From Opitutaceae bacterium (GTDB taxonomy: Bacteria > Verrucomicrobiota > Verrucomicrobiia > Opitutales > Opitutaceae), in assembly GCA_027485815.1 (NCBI GenBank), contig JAIXQE010000176.1, positions 16,279 to 80,278 on the forward strand: a stretch of 64,000 bases of DNA, read 5' to 3'. The translations under genes were made by a program, and so were the position numbers. Positions 9,431-17,821 of this stretch are shown in pieces (the first letter of the stretch is position 1; each line of letters opens with the position of its first letter). The notes below the pieces were generated by a model. That model searched no databases and had not been told where the DNA came from. It saw nothing but the letters and a program-made list of their open reading frames with translations.

Positions 9431-9853
9431 TCACGGCTTGAAGAGCGGCTCCAGCAGGCCGCGCACGACCTCCTCGGGCGGCTTTGGCCATAGCGAGGGC
9501 TGGTAGCGACGGGCGTCCGCCAGCTTCTTCGGCGGCGAGACCGTGTGGAACTCCACGTTCAACTCGATCAGGTAGTTCCGGAAATCCCACGTCCACCGCG
9601 CGTCGTAGGTCACGACCACCTCCGTGCCCGGCGGCATCATCGTCCGCGGCCCGGCCTCCGCGACCCGGCCCTGCCGGCGCAGCGCCGCCACGATGGCCTC
9701 GTCGAGCCGGTGGTTCTCGTTCAGCCGGGTCACGACGAAGAAGCTCTGGAACCGCGAAAGGTCCACGACCTTGCGCGTCGACACGGAGGTGCAGCCCCCG
9801 GTGCCGAGGGCAAGCAGGACCAGCAGGAAGACCGGCCGGAGGCTCCGGAACAT
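9431..9853 (-). CDS. Small lipoprotein of unknown function
   Basis: A 140-residue protein with a lipoprotein signal: hydrophobic VFLLVLLALGTGGC, where Cys21 follows a Leu-Gly-Thr-Gly-Gly lipobox-like stretch. The mature part holds a DLSRFQSFFVV strand and a segment TEVVVTYDARWTWDFRNYLIELNVEF, suggesting an alternating alpha/beta fold like lipoproteins of the DUF4136 type; this is an impression only. It lies 28 bp upstream of nothing obvious on its own strand: xylose isomerase ends at 9882 and reads toward it, so the two may share a transcript. Start context GCCCCCG-ATG. Confidence 0.65.
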   Translation of the reverse strand: MFRSLRPVFLLVLLALGTGGCTSVSTRKVVDLSRFQSFFVVTRLNENHRLDEAIVAALRRQGRVAEAGPRTMMPPGTEVVVTYDARWTWDFRNYLIELNVEFHTVSPPKKLADARRYQPSLWPKPPEEVVRGLLEPLFKP

Positions 9854-9881
9854 CGGGGGCGATCCGGCGGGGCCGGGAGGG

Positions 9882-11210
<1,329 letters not shown>

Positions 11211-11302
11211 CGGGGGAAATGGGAGGGACGGTGGACGGGGGACGGAGCGGGGATCAAACACCCGGGGCGCGCGGGGAATCCACTCCTTTCTGCGGACCGG
11301 GC

Positions 11303-13468
11303 TCAGAACTCGATCGCGGCGCCGAGGTACCCGTGGCGGCGCGGCGCGGGATCGATGCCGTCCGCCCGCACCCGGCTGTAATAGTCCTCGTCGAGGAGGT
11401 TGTTCACGCCTCCGATCAAGCGGAGCGCCGTGCCCGGCACCGCCCATTCCGCGGTGAGGTCCCAGACGGCGTGCGCCGGCACCCGCCGCTGGTCGGTATT
11501 GGTGTCATCCGCGTGGCTGGCCCCGACGAAGGTGCCCGAGAGGCCGGCCTTCAAGCCCGGGCCGCGGGAGAACTGGAGGCCGGTGCGGACGAGGTGGCGC
11601 GGGGCGTACTGGGGGCGGCGGCCGGCGAAGGCGCCCTCGCGAAAGGCGGCATCGAGCAGCAGGGCGTTGGCGTAGAGCTGGAGCGAGGCGCTCCCGCCCG
11701 CGCGCGGCCGCAGCAGTTCCTGCCGTCCCGCCGCCTCCACGCCGCGATGCACGGAGCGGCCGACGTTGACGAGGCTGGAGCGTCCGCCGGGGAGGGCCGC
11801 GGTGCCGACCTGGTCGGAAAACTCGAGGTGAAACACGCTCGCATCCAGCACGAGGCCGGAGGCCGTCTGGGTGCGGTAGCCGAGTTCCAGCTGGCGGGCG
11901 CGGGCCGGGGCGAGGTCCGCGTTCACGACCTGCGTCGCGCCGTTGGGCACCGCCTGAGTGAAGATCACGGGGCGGAAGCTCTCCGCGGCGTTGAGGTAGG
12001 CCTGGGCGCCGCGGGCCGGTTCCCAGGTCGCGGCGAGACCGAAGAGCGGCTCCGTGTCGGTGTCCGTGCGCTCCGCGAGCGGGTTGCCGGCCGCGGCCTT
12101 GGCCAGGTTGACCTCTTCGCGGACGGATTGGCGGACTTGTTCCAGGCGAACGCCCGGGGTGAGGGAAAACGCGCCCCAGCGGAAGAGGTTCTCCGCGTAG
12201 ACCGGGGCGTAGAACACCTCGCGGCGCGACTGGTTCTGCACGGTCCCGGTGGTGGCCGTGGCCGAGGTGCCGCGGCGGTCGGTGCGCGGGGAGGTGCTGC
12301 CGTAAAGCTGGGCGCCGGTGCTGAGGACGTGGCGCGCGCCCGGGCCCCAATCGAACCGGAGGCGGGCTTCGGTGCCGAGGGTGCGGAACCGCTGGTGCTC
12401 CTGCGTGTTGGTCTGCGCCGCGGGGCCGGTGGGCAGCGTGCCGAAGCCGCCGCCGCCCTGCCGGCGGGAGGCGCGGGTGTAGTCGATCGCCCAGGTGCGC
12501 CAAGCGAAGGTGCCCGCGGCGAGGTCGTGCTCCCAGATCAGCGACGCGGCGTCCCGCTCGAGGTTGAAGCGGTCGTGCTGGCGCGAGGGCGCCCGCCGGT
12601 CGGTGAGGTAGTTCACCGCGCCGGGGCCGGAGGCGAAGGTGAGGCCGCCGGGTTCGCCGTGCTCCTCCGCGTAGGTCTCCAGGGTGAGCAGCCAGCGGGA
12701 GGCGCTCGTGGCGTCGAGCGCGAGCCGGCCCAGCCAGGAGGTCAGGCGGTAGTCGCCGTTGGCGGAACGGATGCCCTCGGACTGCCGGTGGTTGAGGTAA
12801 CCGTAATAGCCAACGCGGCCGACGGTGCCGTCGAGATGGCTGAAGGTGGAGTAGTAGCCGTCGGATCCGACCGTGTGCAGCGAGGAGCCGGAGAAGCCGC
12901 GGTCCGTCCGCGGCCGGTGGGTCACGTAGTTCAGGGCGCCGCCGGGCTGCGGGCCATAAAGGAGGGCGGCGCCGCCGCGGATGAATTCGATGCGATCGAC
13001 CGTGTCCAGCGGGGGCGTGTAGTACGCCTCGGGGTAGCCGAACTGGTCGGCGTGGATCGGGATGCCGTCCTTGAGCACCTGGGTGAACTGCGCGCGGTGG
13101 GGCTCCAGCCCGCGGTAGCCGATGCTGACCAGCGGCGACGTCTCCTCGCTCAGAATGAGCCCGGGCGCCTCGGCGAGCGCCTGGCGGTAGTTGTTGCCGT
13201 TGATCCGGGGCTGGCCGTCAAAGTCGAGGATCGTGGTCTTCTTGCCGGCGTTGATCTTGGCGCCTTGGACGTCCGGCAAAAACGGCCCCTGGATCACGTG
13301 GTCGAACTCGGCCTCGGCCTCGACTTGGAAGCGGGGTAACTGGACCGGCGGCGCCGGGGGCGCGGAGGCGGCGGACAGCGGTGCGGCGAGCCAAAGCCAA
13401 GCCAGCAGCGAGCGGCTCCGCAGGCGCGGTCCGCGACAGGGCCGGAAATAGCTAAGAATTTGCAGCAC
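11303..13468 (-). CDS. TonB-dependent outer-membrane receptor (siderophore/FecA-like)
   Basis: A receptor of about 721 residues. The N-terminus has a signal peptide ([17 protein letters not shown]). A plug domain follows, with [36 protein letters not shown] and [27 protein letters not shown], the standard TonB plug signature. The barrel occupies the rest and ends in AAIEF with terminal Phe. The plug wording ([27 protein letters not shown]) is closest to ferric-citrate/siderophore receptors, so iron uptake is the best guess. I use the GTG at 13468; a TTG at 13489 is also in frame. Two direct repeats (13498-13512, 13533-13547) upstream may be regulator sites. No energy-coupling or ABC genes are adjacent. 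Confidence 0.88.
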   Translation of the reverse strand: MLQILSYFRPCRGPRLRSRSLLAWLWLAAPLSAASAPPAPPVQLPRFQVEAEAEFDHVIQGPFLPDVQGAKINAGKKTTILDFDGQPRINGNNYRQALAEAPGLILSEETSPLVSIGYRGLEPHRAQFTQVLKDGIPIHADQFGYPEAYYTPPLDTVDRIEFIRGGAALLYGPQPGGALNYVTHRPRTDRGFSGSSLHTVGSDGYYSTFSHLDGTVGRVGYYGYLNHRQSEGIRSANGDYRLTSWLGRLALDATSASRWLLTLETYAEEHGEPGGLTFASGPGAVNYLTDRRAPSRQHDRFNLERDAASLIWEHDLAAGTFAWRTWAIDYTRASRRQGGGGFGTLPTGPAAQTNTQEHQRFRTLGTEARLRFDWGPGARHVLSTGAQLYGSTSPRTDRRGTSATATTGTVQNQSRREVFYAPVYAENLFRWGAFSLTPGVRLEQVRQSVREEVNLAKAAAGNPLAERTDTDTEPLFGLAATWEPARGAQAYLNAAESFRPVIFTQAVPNGATQVVNADLAPARARQLELGYRTQTASGLVLDASVFHLEFSDQVGTAALPGGRSSLVNVGRSVHRGVEAAGRQELLRPRAGGSASLQLYANALLLDAAFREGAFAGRRPQYAPRHLVRTGLQFSRGPGLKAGLSGTFVGASHADDTNTDQRRVPAHAVWDLTAEWAVPGTALRLIGGVNNLLDEDYYSRVRADGIDPAPRRHGYLGAAIEF

Positions 13469-13497
13469 AGGGATTAAAGTTTGCCTCAAGCCGCTAC

Positions 13498-13547
13498 TGA
13501 GAGTCAGTCGCTTTAATTGAGAGGGCTGTTAATGAGACTTAGTCGCT
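13498..13547. promoter_or_regulatory. Direct repeats upstream of the TonB receptor, candidate iron-regulator sites
   Basis: TGAGAGTCAGTCGCT (13498-13512) and TGAGACTTAGTCGCT (13533-13547) match at 13 of 15 positions and are 35 bases apart. They lie in the divergent region between the receptor and aroB. TGAGAnTCA resembles half of a Fur-type box (TGAGAATCATTCTCA), but the second half is not well kept. Confidence 0.4.
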
Positions 13548-13669
13548 CTTGGTCAAGGGTGGAGTTTACGGAAGGGCGGTGGCGGGAAGGGAACGTGATC
13601 GGGGGCGGCGAGGGTCGGCGGGCCAAGGTTCCGCTCGACGCGTCGGGTGGCCGGGCCTTAATCCGCCTC

Positions 13670-14755
13670 ATGGTCGCTCCCCTCACGGTCCAGTTGGGCG
13701 CACGCGCGTATCCGATCCACTTCGGGGCGCAGCTGGCGCCGGCGTTGCGGGAGGAGGTCGCGCGGCTGTCGGCCGCGGGCCGGCGCGTGGCGGTGGTGAC
13801 GGATGAGGCGGTGCGGACGGCGCAGGGGCCGTTTCTGGCGGAGGTCTTCGGGGCGGCGCCGGTGCTCGCGCTGCCGCCCGGGGAGGGCGCGAAATCGCTG
13901 GCCGGGCTCGAGCGGGTGCTGGGGTTTCTGGCGGCGGAGCGGTTGGATCGCGGTGGGGTGGTGGTGGCGTGTGGCGGCGGCGTGATCGGCGATCTCGCGG
14001 GGTTCGCGGCGGCCGCGTGGCTGCGGGGGGTGGATTTCCTGCAGGTCCCGACGACCCTCCTCGCGATGGTCGACAGCTCCGTCGGAGGGAAGACGGGCAT
14101 CAACGTGCCGGCGGGGAAGAACCTGGTGGGCGCCTTCCATCAGCCGCGGGCGGTGTACATCGACACGGCGTTGCTGGCGACTTTGCCGCCCCGCGAGTTT
14201 GCGGCGGGGATGGCGGAGGTCGTGAAGTACGGCCTGCTCGGGGACGAGGCCCTGTTCGCGCGGTTGGAGGCGGGGACGGTCGACCGGGCCAGCGCGGACC
14301 TGCCGGACCTGATCCGGCGGTGCTGCGCGTTGAAGGCGCGGATCGTGGAGGCGGATGAGCGGGAGCTGGCGGCGGACGGCGGGCGGGCGCTGCTGAACCT
14401 CGGCCACACCTTTGGGCACGCGATCGAGAACGTCGCGGGCTACGGCGAGTACCTGCACGGGGAGGCGGTGGCGATCGGCCTCGGCGCGGCGGCGCGGCTT
14501 TCCGCGGGCCTCGGGCTCGTGCCGGCGGAAACCGTGGGGAGGGTGGAGCGGGTGCTGGCGGCCCACGCGTTGCCGGTGCGGCTGGCGCGGCCCCTGCCGT
14601 GGCCGGACCTGCGGGCCGCGATGCAGCGGGACAAGAAGGTGCGCGCGGGGGGGCTGCGGTTCGTGGTCCTCACTGCGGTGGGAACGGCGGCGACGCGGGG
14701 CGGGATTCCCCTCGCGGAGGTCGAGGCCGCGTTCCGCGCGGTGGGCGCGGGCTAG
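13670..14755 (+). CDS. aroB: 3-dehydroquinate synthase
   Basis: A 361-residue cytoplasmic enzyme making 3-dehydroquinate from DAHP, step two of the shikimate pathway, with NAD and Zn/Co. Signatures: GGGVIGDLAGF (NAD region), VPTTLLAMVDSSVGGKTGIN, GKNLVGAFHQP, AAGMAEVVKYGLLGD (metal Glu), LNLGHTFGHAIE and YLHGEAVAIG (metal His residues). Length is normal for AroB. The start was set at 13670; the frame extends further upstream through sequence that looks non-coding and contains the putative regulator repeats. It heads a run of four same-strand genes; the next gene begins 57 bp downstream. Confidence 0.95.
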   Translation: MVAPLTVQLGARAYPIHFGAQLAPALREEVARLSAAGRRVAVVTDEAVRTAQGPFLAEVFGAAPVLALPPGEGAKSLAGLERVLGFLAAERLDRGGVVVACGGGVIGDLAGFAAAAWLRGVDFLQVPTTLLAMVDSSVGGKTGINVPAGKNLVGAFHQPRAVYIDTALLATLPPREFAAGMAEVVKYGLLGDEALFARLEAGTVDRASADLPDLIRRCCALKARIVEADERELAADGGRALLNLGHTFGHAIENVAGYGEYLHGEAVAIGLGAAARLSAGLGLVPAETVGRVERVLAAHALPVRLARPLPWPDLRAAMQRDKKVRAGGLRFVVLTAVGTAATRGGIPLAEVEAAFRAVGAG

Positions 14756-14812
14756 GCGGGGGCGGGAAACGGCATTGCGCTGTCCGGCGGCGCGTGCTGC
14801 GCTGCGGGGAGC

Positions 14813-15436
14813 ATGTCCGCCATCGACGAAGGCATCGTCCGCGAGTACTTCGAGCAGAACGGCTTTCTCGTCCGGCAGGCGCGCAAGTACCAGGTCCAGT
14901 CGCGGCGCAAGGCGGCGGAGGAGGAGATCGACCTGATCGTGTTCAATCCGGCGTGGCAGCCGGAGGCGCGGCGCCCGGAGTTCTTCCTGTTCTCCTCCGA
15001 GCTGCCGCACATCCACCGGGCGATCGTCGCGGTGAAGGGCTGGCACACCAACGTGTTCACGCCCACGATGCTCAAGAGCAGCCCGGAGATCTTCAATTTC
15101 CTGCAGCAGGGCGTGCTCCGGGAGGCTGCCCGGCTCTTCCCCTCGGATCTCCCCGGCGCGGACGCCCAGGGGCTGACGAAGATTCTGGTCCTGCCGAGCC
15201 TCCCGACCTCCGAGCCGTTCCGCTCCCAGAGCGTGGAGATGTTGAAGGCGGCGGGGGTGGACGCGATCCTCTCGTTCCGCGCGATGCTCCTCGACCTGCT
15301 CGACAAGATCGAAATCAACCAGAACTACAGCAAGAGCGACACCCTCCAGGTGATGCGGCTGCTGAAGAACTACGACCTGTTGAAGGATCCCCAGCTGGAC
15401 CTGCCGTCCGGCGGGCTGCGGCGGACCCGGGCCTGA
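14813..15436 (+). CDS. Conserved-looking protein with a nuclease-fold-like core, unknown function
   Basis: A 207-residue soluble protein with no signal peptide. The N-terminal part, YFEQNGFLVRQARKYQVQ, followed by EEEIDLIVFNP (about 42-52) and IHRAIVAVKGWHT (about 66-78), follows the layout of PD-(D/E)XK nuclease folds: a helix, a strand bearing Asp, then a strand ending in Lys. The usual Glu of ExK is Ala here (AVK), so activity is doubtful. The C-terminal half is helical, with a KNYDLLKDPQ tail. It sits between aroB and lpxA; its stop and the lpxA ATG are one base apart, so it is surely coexpressed with lpxA. I do not recognise a named family, and the fold idea is inference from pattern only. 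Confidence 0.75.
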   Translation: MSAIDEGIVREYFEQNGFLVRQARKYQVQSRRKAAEEEIDLIVFNPAWQPEARRPEFFLFSSELPHIHRAIVAVKGWHTNVFTPTMLKSSPEIFNFLQQGVLREAARLFPSDLPGADAQGLTKILVLPSLPTSEPFRSQSVEMLKAAGVDAILSFRAMLLDLLDKIEINQNYSKSDTLQVMRLLKNYDLLKDPQLDLPSGGLRRTRA

Positions 15437-15437
15437 G

Positions 15438-16193
15438 ATGAGCGCCTCCCTTCATCCCACCGCCCTGATCGAGCCCGGCGCGCGTCTGGGCGCGGGCTGC
15501 ACCGTGATGGCGCACGCCGTGATCACCCGCCACGCCGAGCTGGGGGACGGGGTGGTCGTCCATCCCTTCGCGGTCGTCGGCGGCGATCCGCAGTACCTGA
15601 AGTTCGACCCCGCCACGGCCAGCGGCGTGCGGGTGGGCGCCGGGGCGGTGATCCGGGAGCACGTGACCGTGAACCGCTCGATCCACGCAGGCGGGTGGAC
15701 GACGGTCGGCGCGGGGGCCTTCCTGATGGCGGCGAGCCACGTGGGCCACGACTGCGCGGTGGGGGACCACGTGGTGCTGGCGAACGCGGCCCTGCTGGCC
15801 GGCCACGTGGCGGTGGGGGCGCACACCTTCCTCGGGGGCGGCGCCGCGGTGCACCAGTTTTGCCGGATCGGGGAGGGCGCGATGGTCGCGGGGCACGCGT
15901 CGCTGACGCGGGACGTGCCGCCCTTCGCGCTGGTGGCGGAGCGGGACGCGGTGATCGGCCTGAACCTCGTGGGCCTGCGGCGGCGCGGGGTGGGGCGGGC
16001 GGCGTTGGCGGAGCTCAAGCGCGCGTTCCAGGAGGTTTACTTCACGCCGGGCAACATCCGGGAGGTGGCAGCGGCGCGGCTGGCGGGCGGGGAGTTCGCG
16101 ACGGCGGAAGCGCGGCGGTTCCTGGAATTCTTCGCGGGCGGGCGCCGGAGTTTCGCCCGGGCGCGGCGGGCGGAACAGGAGGAGGCCGAGTGA
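15438..16193 (+). CDS. lpxA: UDP-N-acetylglucosamine acyltransferase
   Basis: A 251-residue left-handed parallel beta-helix acyltransferase that transfers a 3-hydroxyacyl chain from ACP to UDP-GlcNAc, the first step of lipid A synthesis in the cytoplasm. The N-terminal two-thirds are hexapeptide repeats (IEPGARLGAGCTVMAHAVI and so on). The catalytic region SHVGHDCAVGDHVVLANAA corresponds to the HDC motif of E. coli LpxA, with His104 as the likely base. It continues HTFLGGGAAVHQFCRIGEGAMV and VIGLNLVGLRRRGV, all LpxA hallmarks. The C-terminal helical part is present. Start and stop are tightly coupled to its neighbours. The gene implies an LPS-bearing outer membrane. It is not next to lpxD or fabZ here. 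Confidence 0.95.
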   Translation: MSASLHPTALIEPGARLGAGCTVMAHAVITRHAELGDGVVVHPFAVVGGDPQYLKFDPATASGVRVGAGAVIREHVTVNRSIHAGGWTTVGAGAFLMAASHVGHDCAVGDHVVLANAALLAGHVAVGAHTFLGGGAAVHQFCRIGEGAMVAGHASLTRDVPPFALVAERDAVIGLNLVGLRRRGVGRAALAELKRAFQEVYFTPGNIREVAAARLAGGEFATAEARRFLEFFAGGRRSFARARRAEQEEAE

Positions 16194-17128
16194 GCGCGGG
16201 CGCGCCGCTGGCCTTCACCTGCGGGGATCCCGCGGGCGTGGGCCCGGAAATCATCGCCCGGTGGCTGGCGGAGCATCCCGCCGAGGCGGCGGGGGTCGCG
16301 GTGGTCGGGCCGGCGCGCTGGCTCGCGACGCTGCCGCCGGGGGGCCGACGCGTGCCCGTCGGGCTGGAGGAATTCGCGGCGGTGCCGGGCCGGCCGACGG
16401 GGGAGGGCGCGCTGGTGGCGTGGGCCGCGATGGAGCGGGCCGCGGCGGGTTGCCGCGAGGGTGAATTCGCCGGCGTCGTGACCGGTCCGGTGAGCAAGGC
16501 GGAGCTCGCGCGCATCGGCTACGCGTACCCGGGGCAGACGGAGTTCTTCGCGGCCCGGTGGGGCGGCGAACCCGTGATGGCGTTTTGCGGGGGCAAGCTG
16601 CGCGTGGTCCTCGCGACTTGGCATATTCCGTTGCACGAGGTGCCGCGGAGCCTGGGGCCCCACCTGTTGCGTCGCGCCGCCGCGGCCGCGGACACGCTGT
16701 GCCGCGCCGAGGGGATCGCCGCGCCCCGGATCGGCGTGTGCGGCCTCAATCCCCACGCCGGGGAGGAGGGCCTGCTCGGCCACGAGGAACGCGACCTGAT
16801 CGACCCGGCCCTCGACCACCTCCGCGCCGAGTTCCCGGGGCTCTCGCGCTGCCAGCCCGGCGACACGCTCTTCGCCCGGGCCCTGCGGGGGGAGTTCGAC
16901 GCGGTGATCGCCCTCTACCACGACCAGGGCCTCGCCCCGCTGAAGCTGATCGATTTCGACGAGGCGGTGAACGTCACCCTGGGCCTGCCGCACGTGCGCA
17001 CCAGCCCGGACCACGGCACCGCGTTCGGGATCGCGGGGCAGGGGCGCGCCCGCAGCACCAGCTTCACCAACGCGGTGACCGTCGCCCGGCGGTTGCTCGC
17101 GGCGCGCGCCGTGGGCGGTGGCGGTTGA
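16190..17128 (+). CDS. pdxA: 4-hydroxythreonine-4-phosphate dehydrogenase
   Basis: A 312-residue protein starting at a GTG that overlaps the lpxA stop by four bases (GTGA, 16190-16193). The frame is open further upstream, but that part is antiphase lpxA coding. PdxA oxidises 4-phosphohydroxy-L-threonine with NAD(P) in the pyridoxal-5-phosphate pathway. Motifs: FTCGDPAGVGPEI at the N-terminus, GPVSKAEL, GQTEFFA, THIPL-like TWHIPLHEVP, GLNPHAGEEGLLG, ALYHDQGLAPLKLI, and GLPHVRTSPDHGTAFGIAG with metal-binding His. Slightly shorter than E. coli PdxA but complete. The same family has members that act on other phosphorylated acids, so the B6 role is probable, not certain. Confidence 0.92.
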   Translation: MSAGAPLAFTCGDPAGVGPEIIARWLAEHPAEAAGVAVVGPARWLATLPPGGRRVPVGLEEFAAVPGRPTGEGALVAWAAMERAAAGCREGEFAGVVTGPVSKAELARIGYAYPGQTEFFAARWGGEPVMAFCGGKLRVVLATWHIPLHEVPRSLGPHLLRRAAAAADTLCRAEGIAAPRIGVCGLNPHAGEEGLLGHEERDLIDPALDHLRAEFPGLSRCQPGDTLFARALRGEFDAVIALYHDQGLAPLKLIDFDEAVNVTLGLPHVRTSPDHGTAFGIAGQGRARSTSFTNAVTVARRLLAARAVGGGG

Positions 17129-17142
17129 GCCACCTGTGCAGG

Positions 17143-17190
17143 AATTGTGAAAAACGGCGGCCGGCGGGTTTCCGCTGGAGGCGCCCGCGG
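17143..17190 (+). repeat. Duplicated upstream block, copy A (before first small membrane gene)
   Basis: AATTGTGAAAAACGGCGG followed by ...CCGCTGGAGGC aligns with AACTGTCAAAGGGCGTCC ...CCGCTGGCGGC at 17461-17508. Both blocks start 83-86 bases before their ATG. The shared spacing suggests a promoter or leader duplicated together with the gene. Confidence 0.5.
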
Positions 17191-17225
17191 GTCCGGGAAG
17201 GGTGGGCGACATAACGCCTCCGCCG

Positions 17226-17408
17226 ATGACCCTTTTCCTCGTCGCCCTCCTCCTGCTGTCCGTCGCCGCCGTGCTGCTCACCTGCCGGGCCGTGGCGGAT
17301 GCGCCCGAGGGCTTTGAGGACGCCACTGGGTTCCATGCCCTGGTGCCGGAGTCGCCCCGCGGCGAGACGGCCCTGCCGGCCGCCGCGTACGCGGACCGCA
17401 CGGCCTGA
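17226..17408 (+). CDS. Tiny single-span membrane protein, paralogue A
   Basis: A 60-residue product: one N-terminal transmembrane helix (MTLFLVALLLLSVAAVLLTC) then an acidic cytoplasmic or periplasmic tail with EGFEDATGFHA. It is matched by the next gene at 17547, which has the same layout and the motif DGHEDGNGFHA. The shared pattern G-x-E-D-x-x-G-F-H-A directly after the membrane helix, plus related DNA upstream, argues that both are real genes. ATG is preceded by CCTCCGCCG. I know no characterised family with this motif. It lies 97 bp after pdxA on the same strand but probably has its own promoter. Confidence 0.65.
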   Translation: MTLFLVALLLLSVAAVLLTCRAVADAPEGFEDATGFHALVPESPRGETALPAAAYADRTA

Positions 17409-17460
17409 GCGGGACCGGATGACGGGGCGGGGCGCCGTCGGGCAATCGCAATTGTTTAGA

Positions 17461-17508
17461 AACTGTCAAAGGGCGTCCGCGGTGCGATCCCGCTGGCGGC
17501 TGCGCCGG
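17461..17508 (+). repeat. Duplicated upstream block, copy B (before second small membrane gene)
   Basis: Counterpart of 17143-17190. The elements AACTGTCAAA and CCGCTGGCGGC keep their order, and the block lies 86 bases before the ATG at 17547. Confidence 0.5.
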
Positions 17509-17546
17509 GCGCGCACATTCAGGGGGAAGTTCAACCGCTTCTACCC

Positions 17547-17747
17547 ATGACAACGCTCATCTCCTCCCTGCTGGTCCTCGCGGCCGCCGCCGCGGTGGTG
17601 ACGTACTTCGCGGTCACCCGCGCGCGGGACGGTCACGAGGACGGCAACGGCTTCCACGCCGGTCCCCGTCCCCGCCGCCGCGCCGGCTCCCGGCCGCATC
17701 CCCGGGCCTCCCGTTCCCGCCGCCACCGCTTGCCGGCGGCGGCCTGA
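17547..17747 (+). CDS. Tiny single-span membrane protein, paralogue B
   Basis: A 66-residue product: transmembrane helix (LISSLLVLAAAAAVVTYFAV), then TRARDGHEDGNGFHAG and a very basic Arg/Pro/His tail. Helix placement and the G-x-E-D-x-x-G-F-H-A motif match paralogue A, but the tails differ sharply: A is short and acidic to neutral, B strongly positive and so could bind nucleic acid, LPS or another protein. No charge partner can be named. The gene ends shortly before a hairpin (17754-17788) that separates it from the convergent sensor kinase. Function unknown. Confidence 0.65.
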   Translation: MTTLISSLLVLAAAAAVVTYFAVTRARDGHEDGNGFHAGPRPRRRAGSRPHPRASRSRRHRLPAAA

Positions 17748-17753
17748 ACCGGT

Positions 17754-17788
17754 AGGTCGCACGGCGTGGTCCACGCGCGCGGCGACCT
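17754..17788. terminator. Hairpin between convergent genes, possible bidirectional terminator
   Basis: AGGTCGC (17754-17760) pairs with GCGACCT (17782-17788), enclosing an inner GCGT/ACGC stem. It sits between the small membrane gene and the convergent sensor kinase. No U-run follows on either strand. Confidence 0.45.
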
Positions 17789-17821
17789 GATCTAGCCGCG
17801 CGCATTCGCGTTCCCCGCGGT

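Noticed and set aside
13469..13489. TTG start for the first TonB receptor
   Set aside because: In frame but adds only seven residues and needs a rare start codon; the GTG at 13468 is preferred, though not proven.
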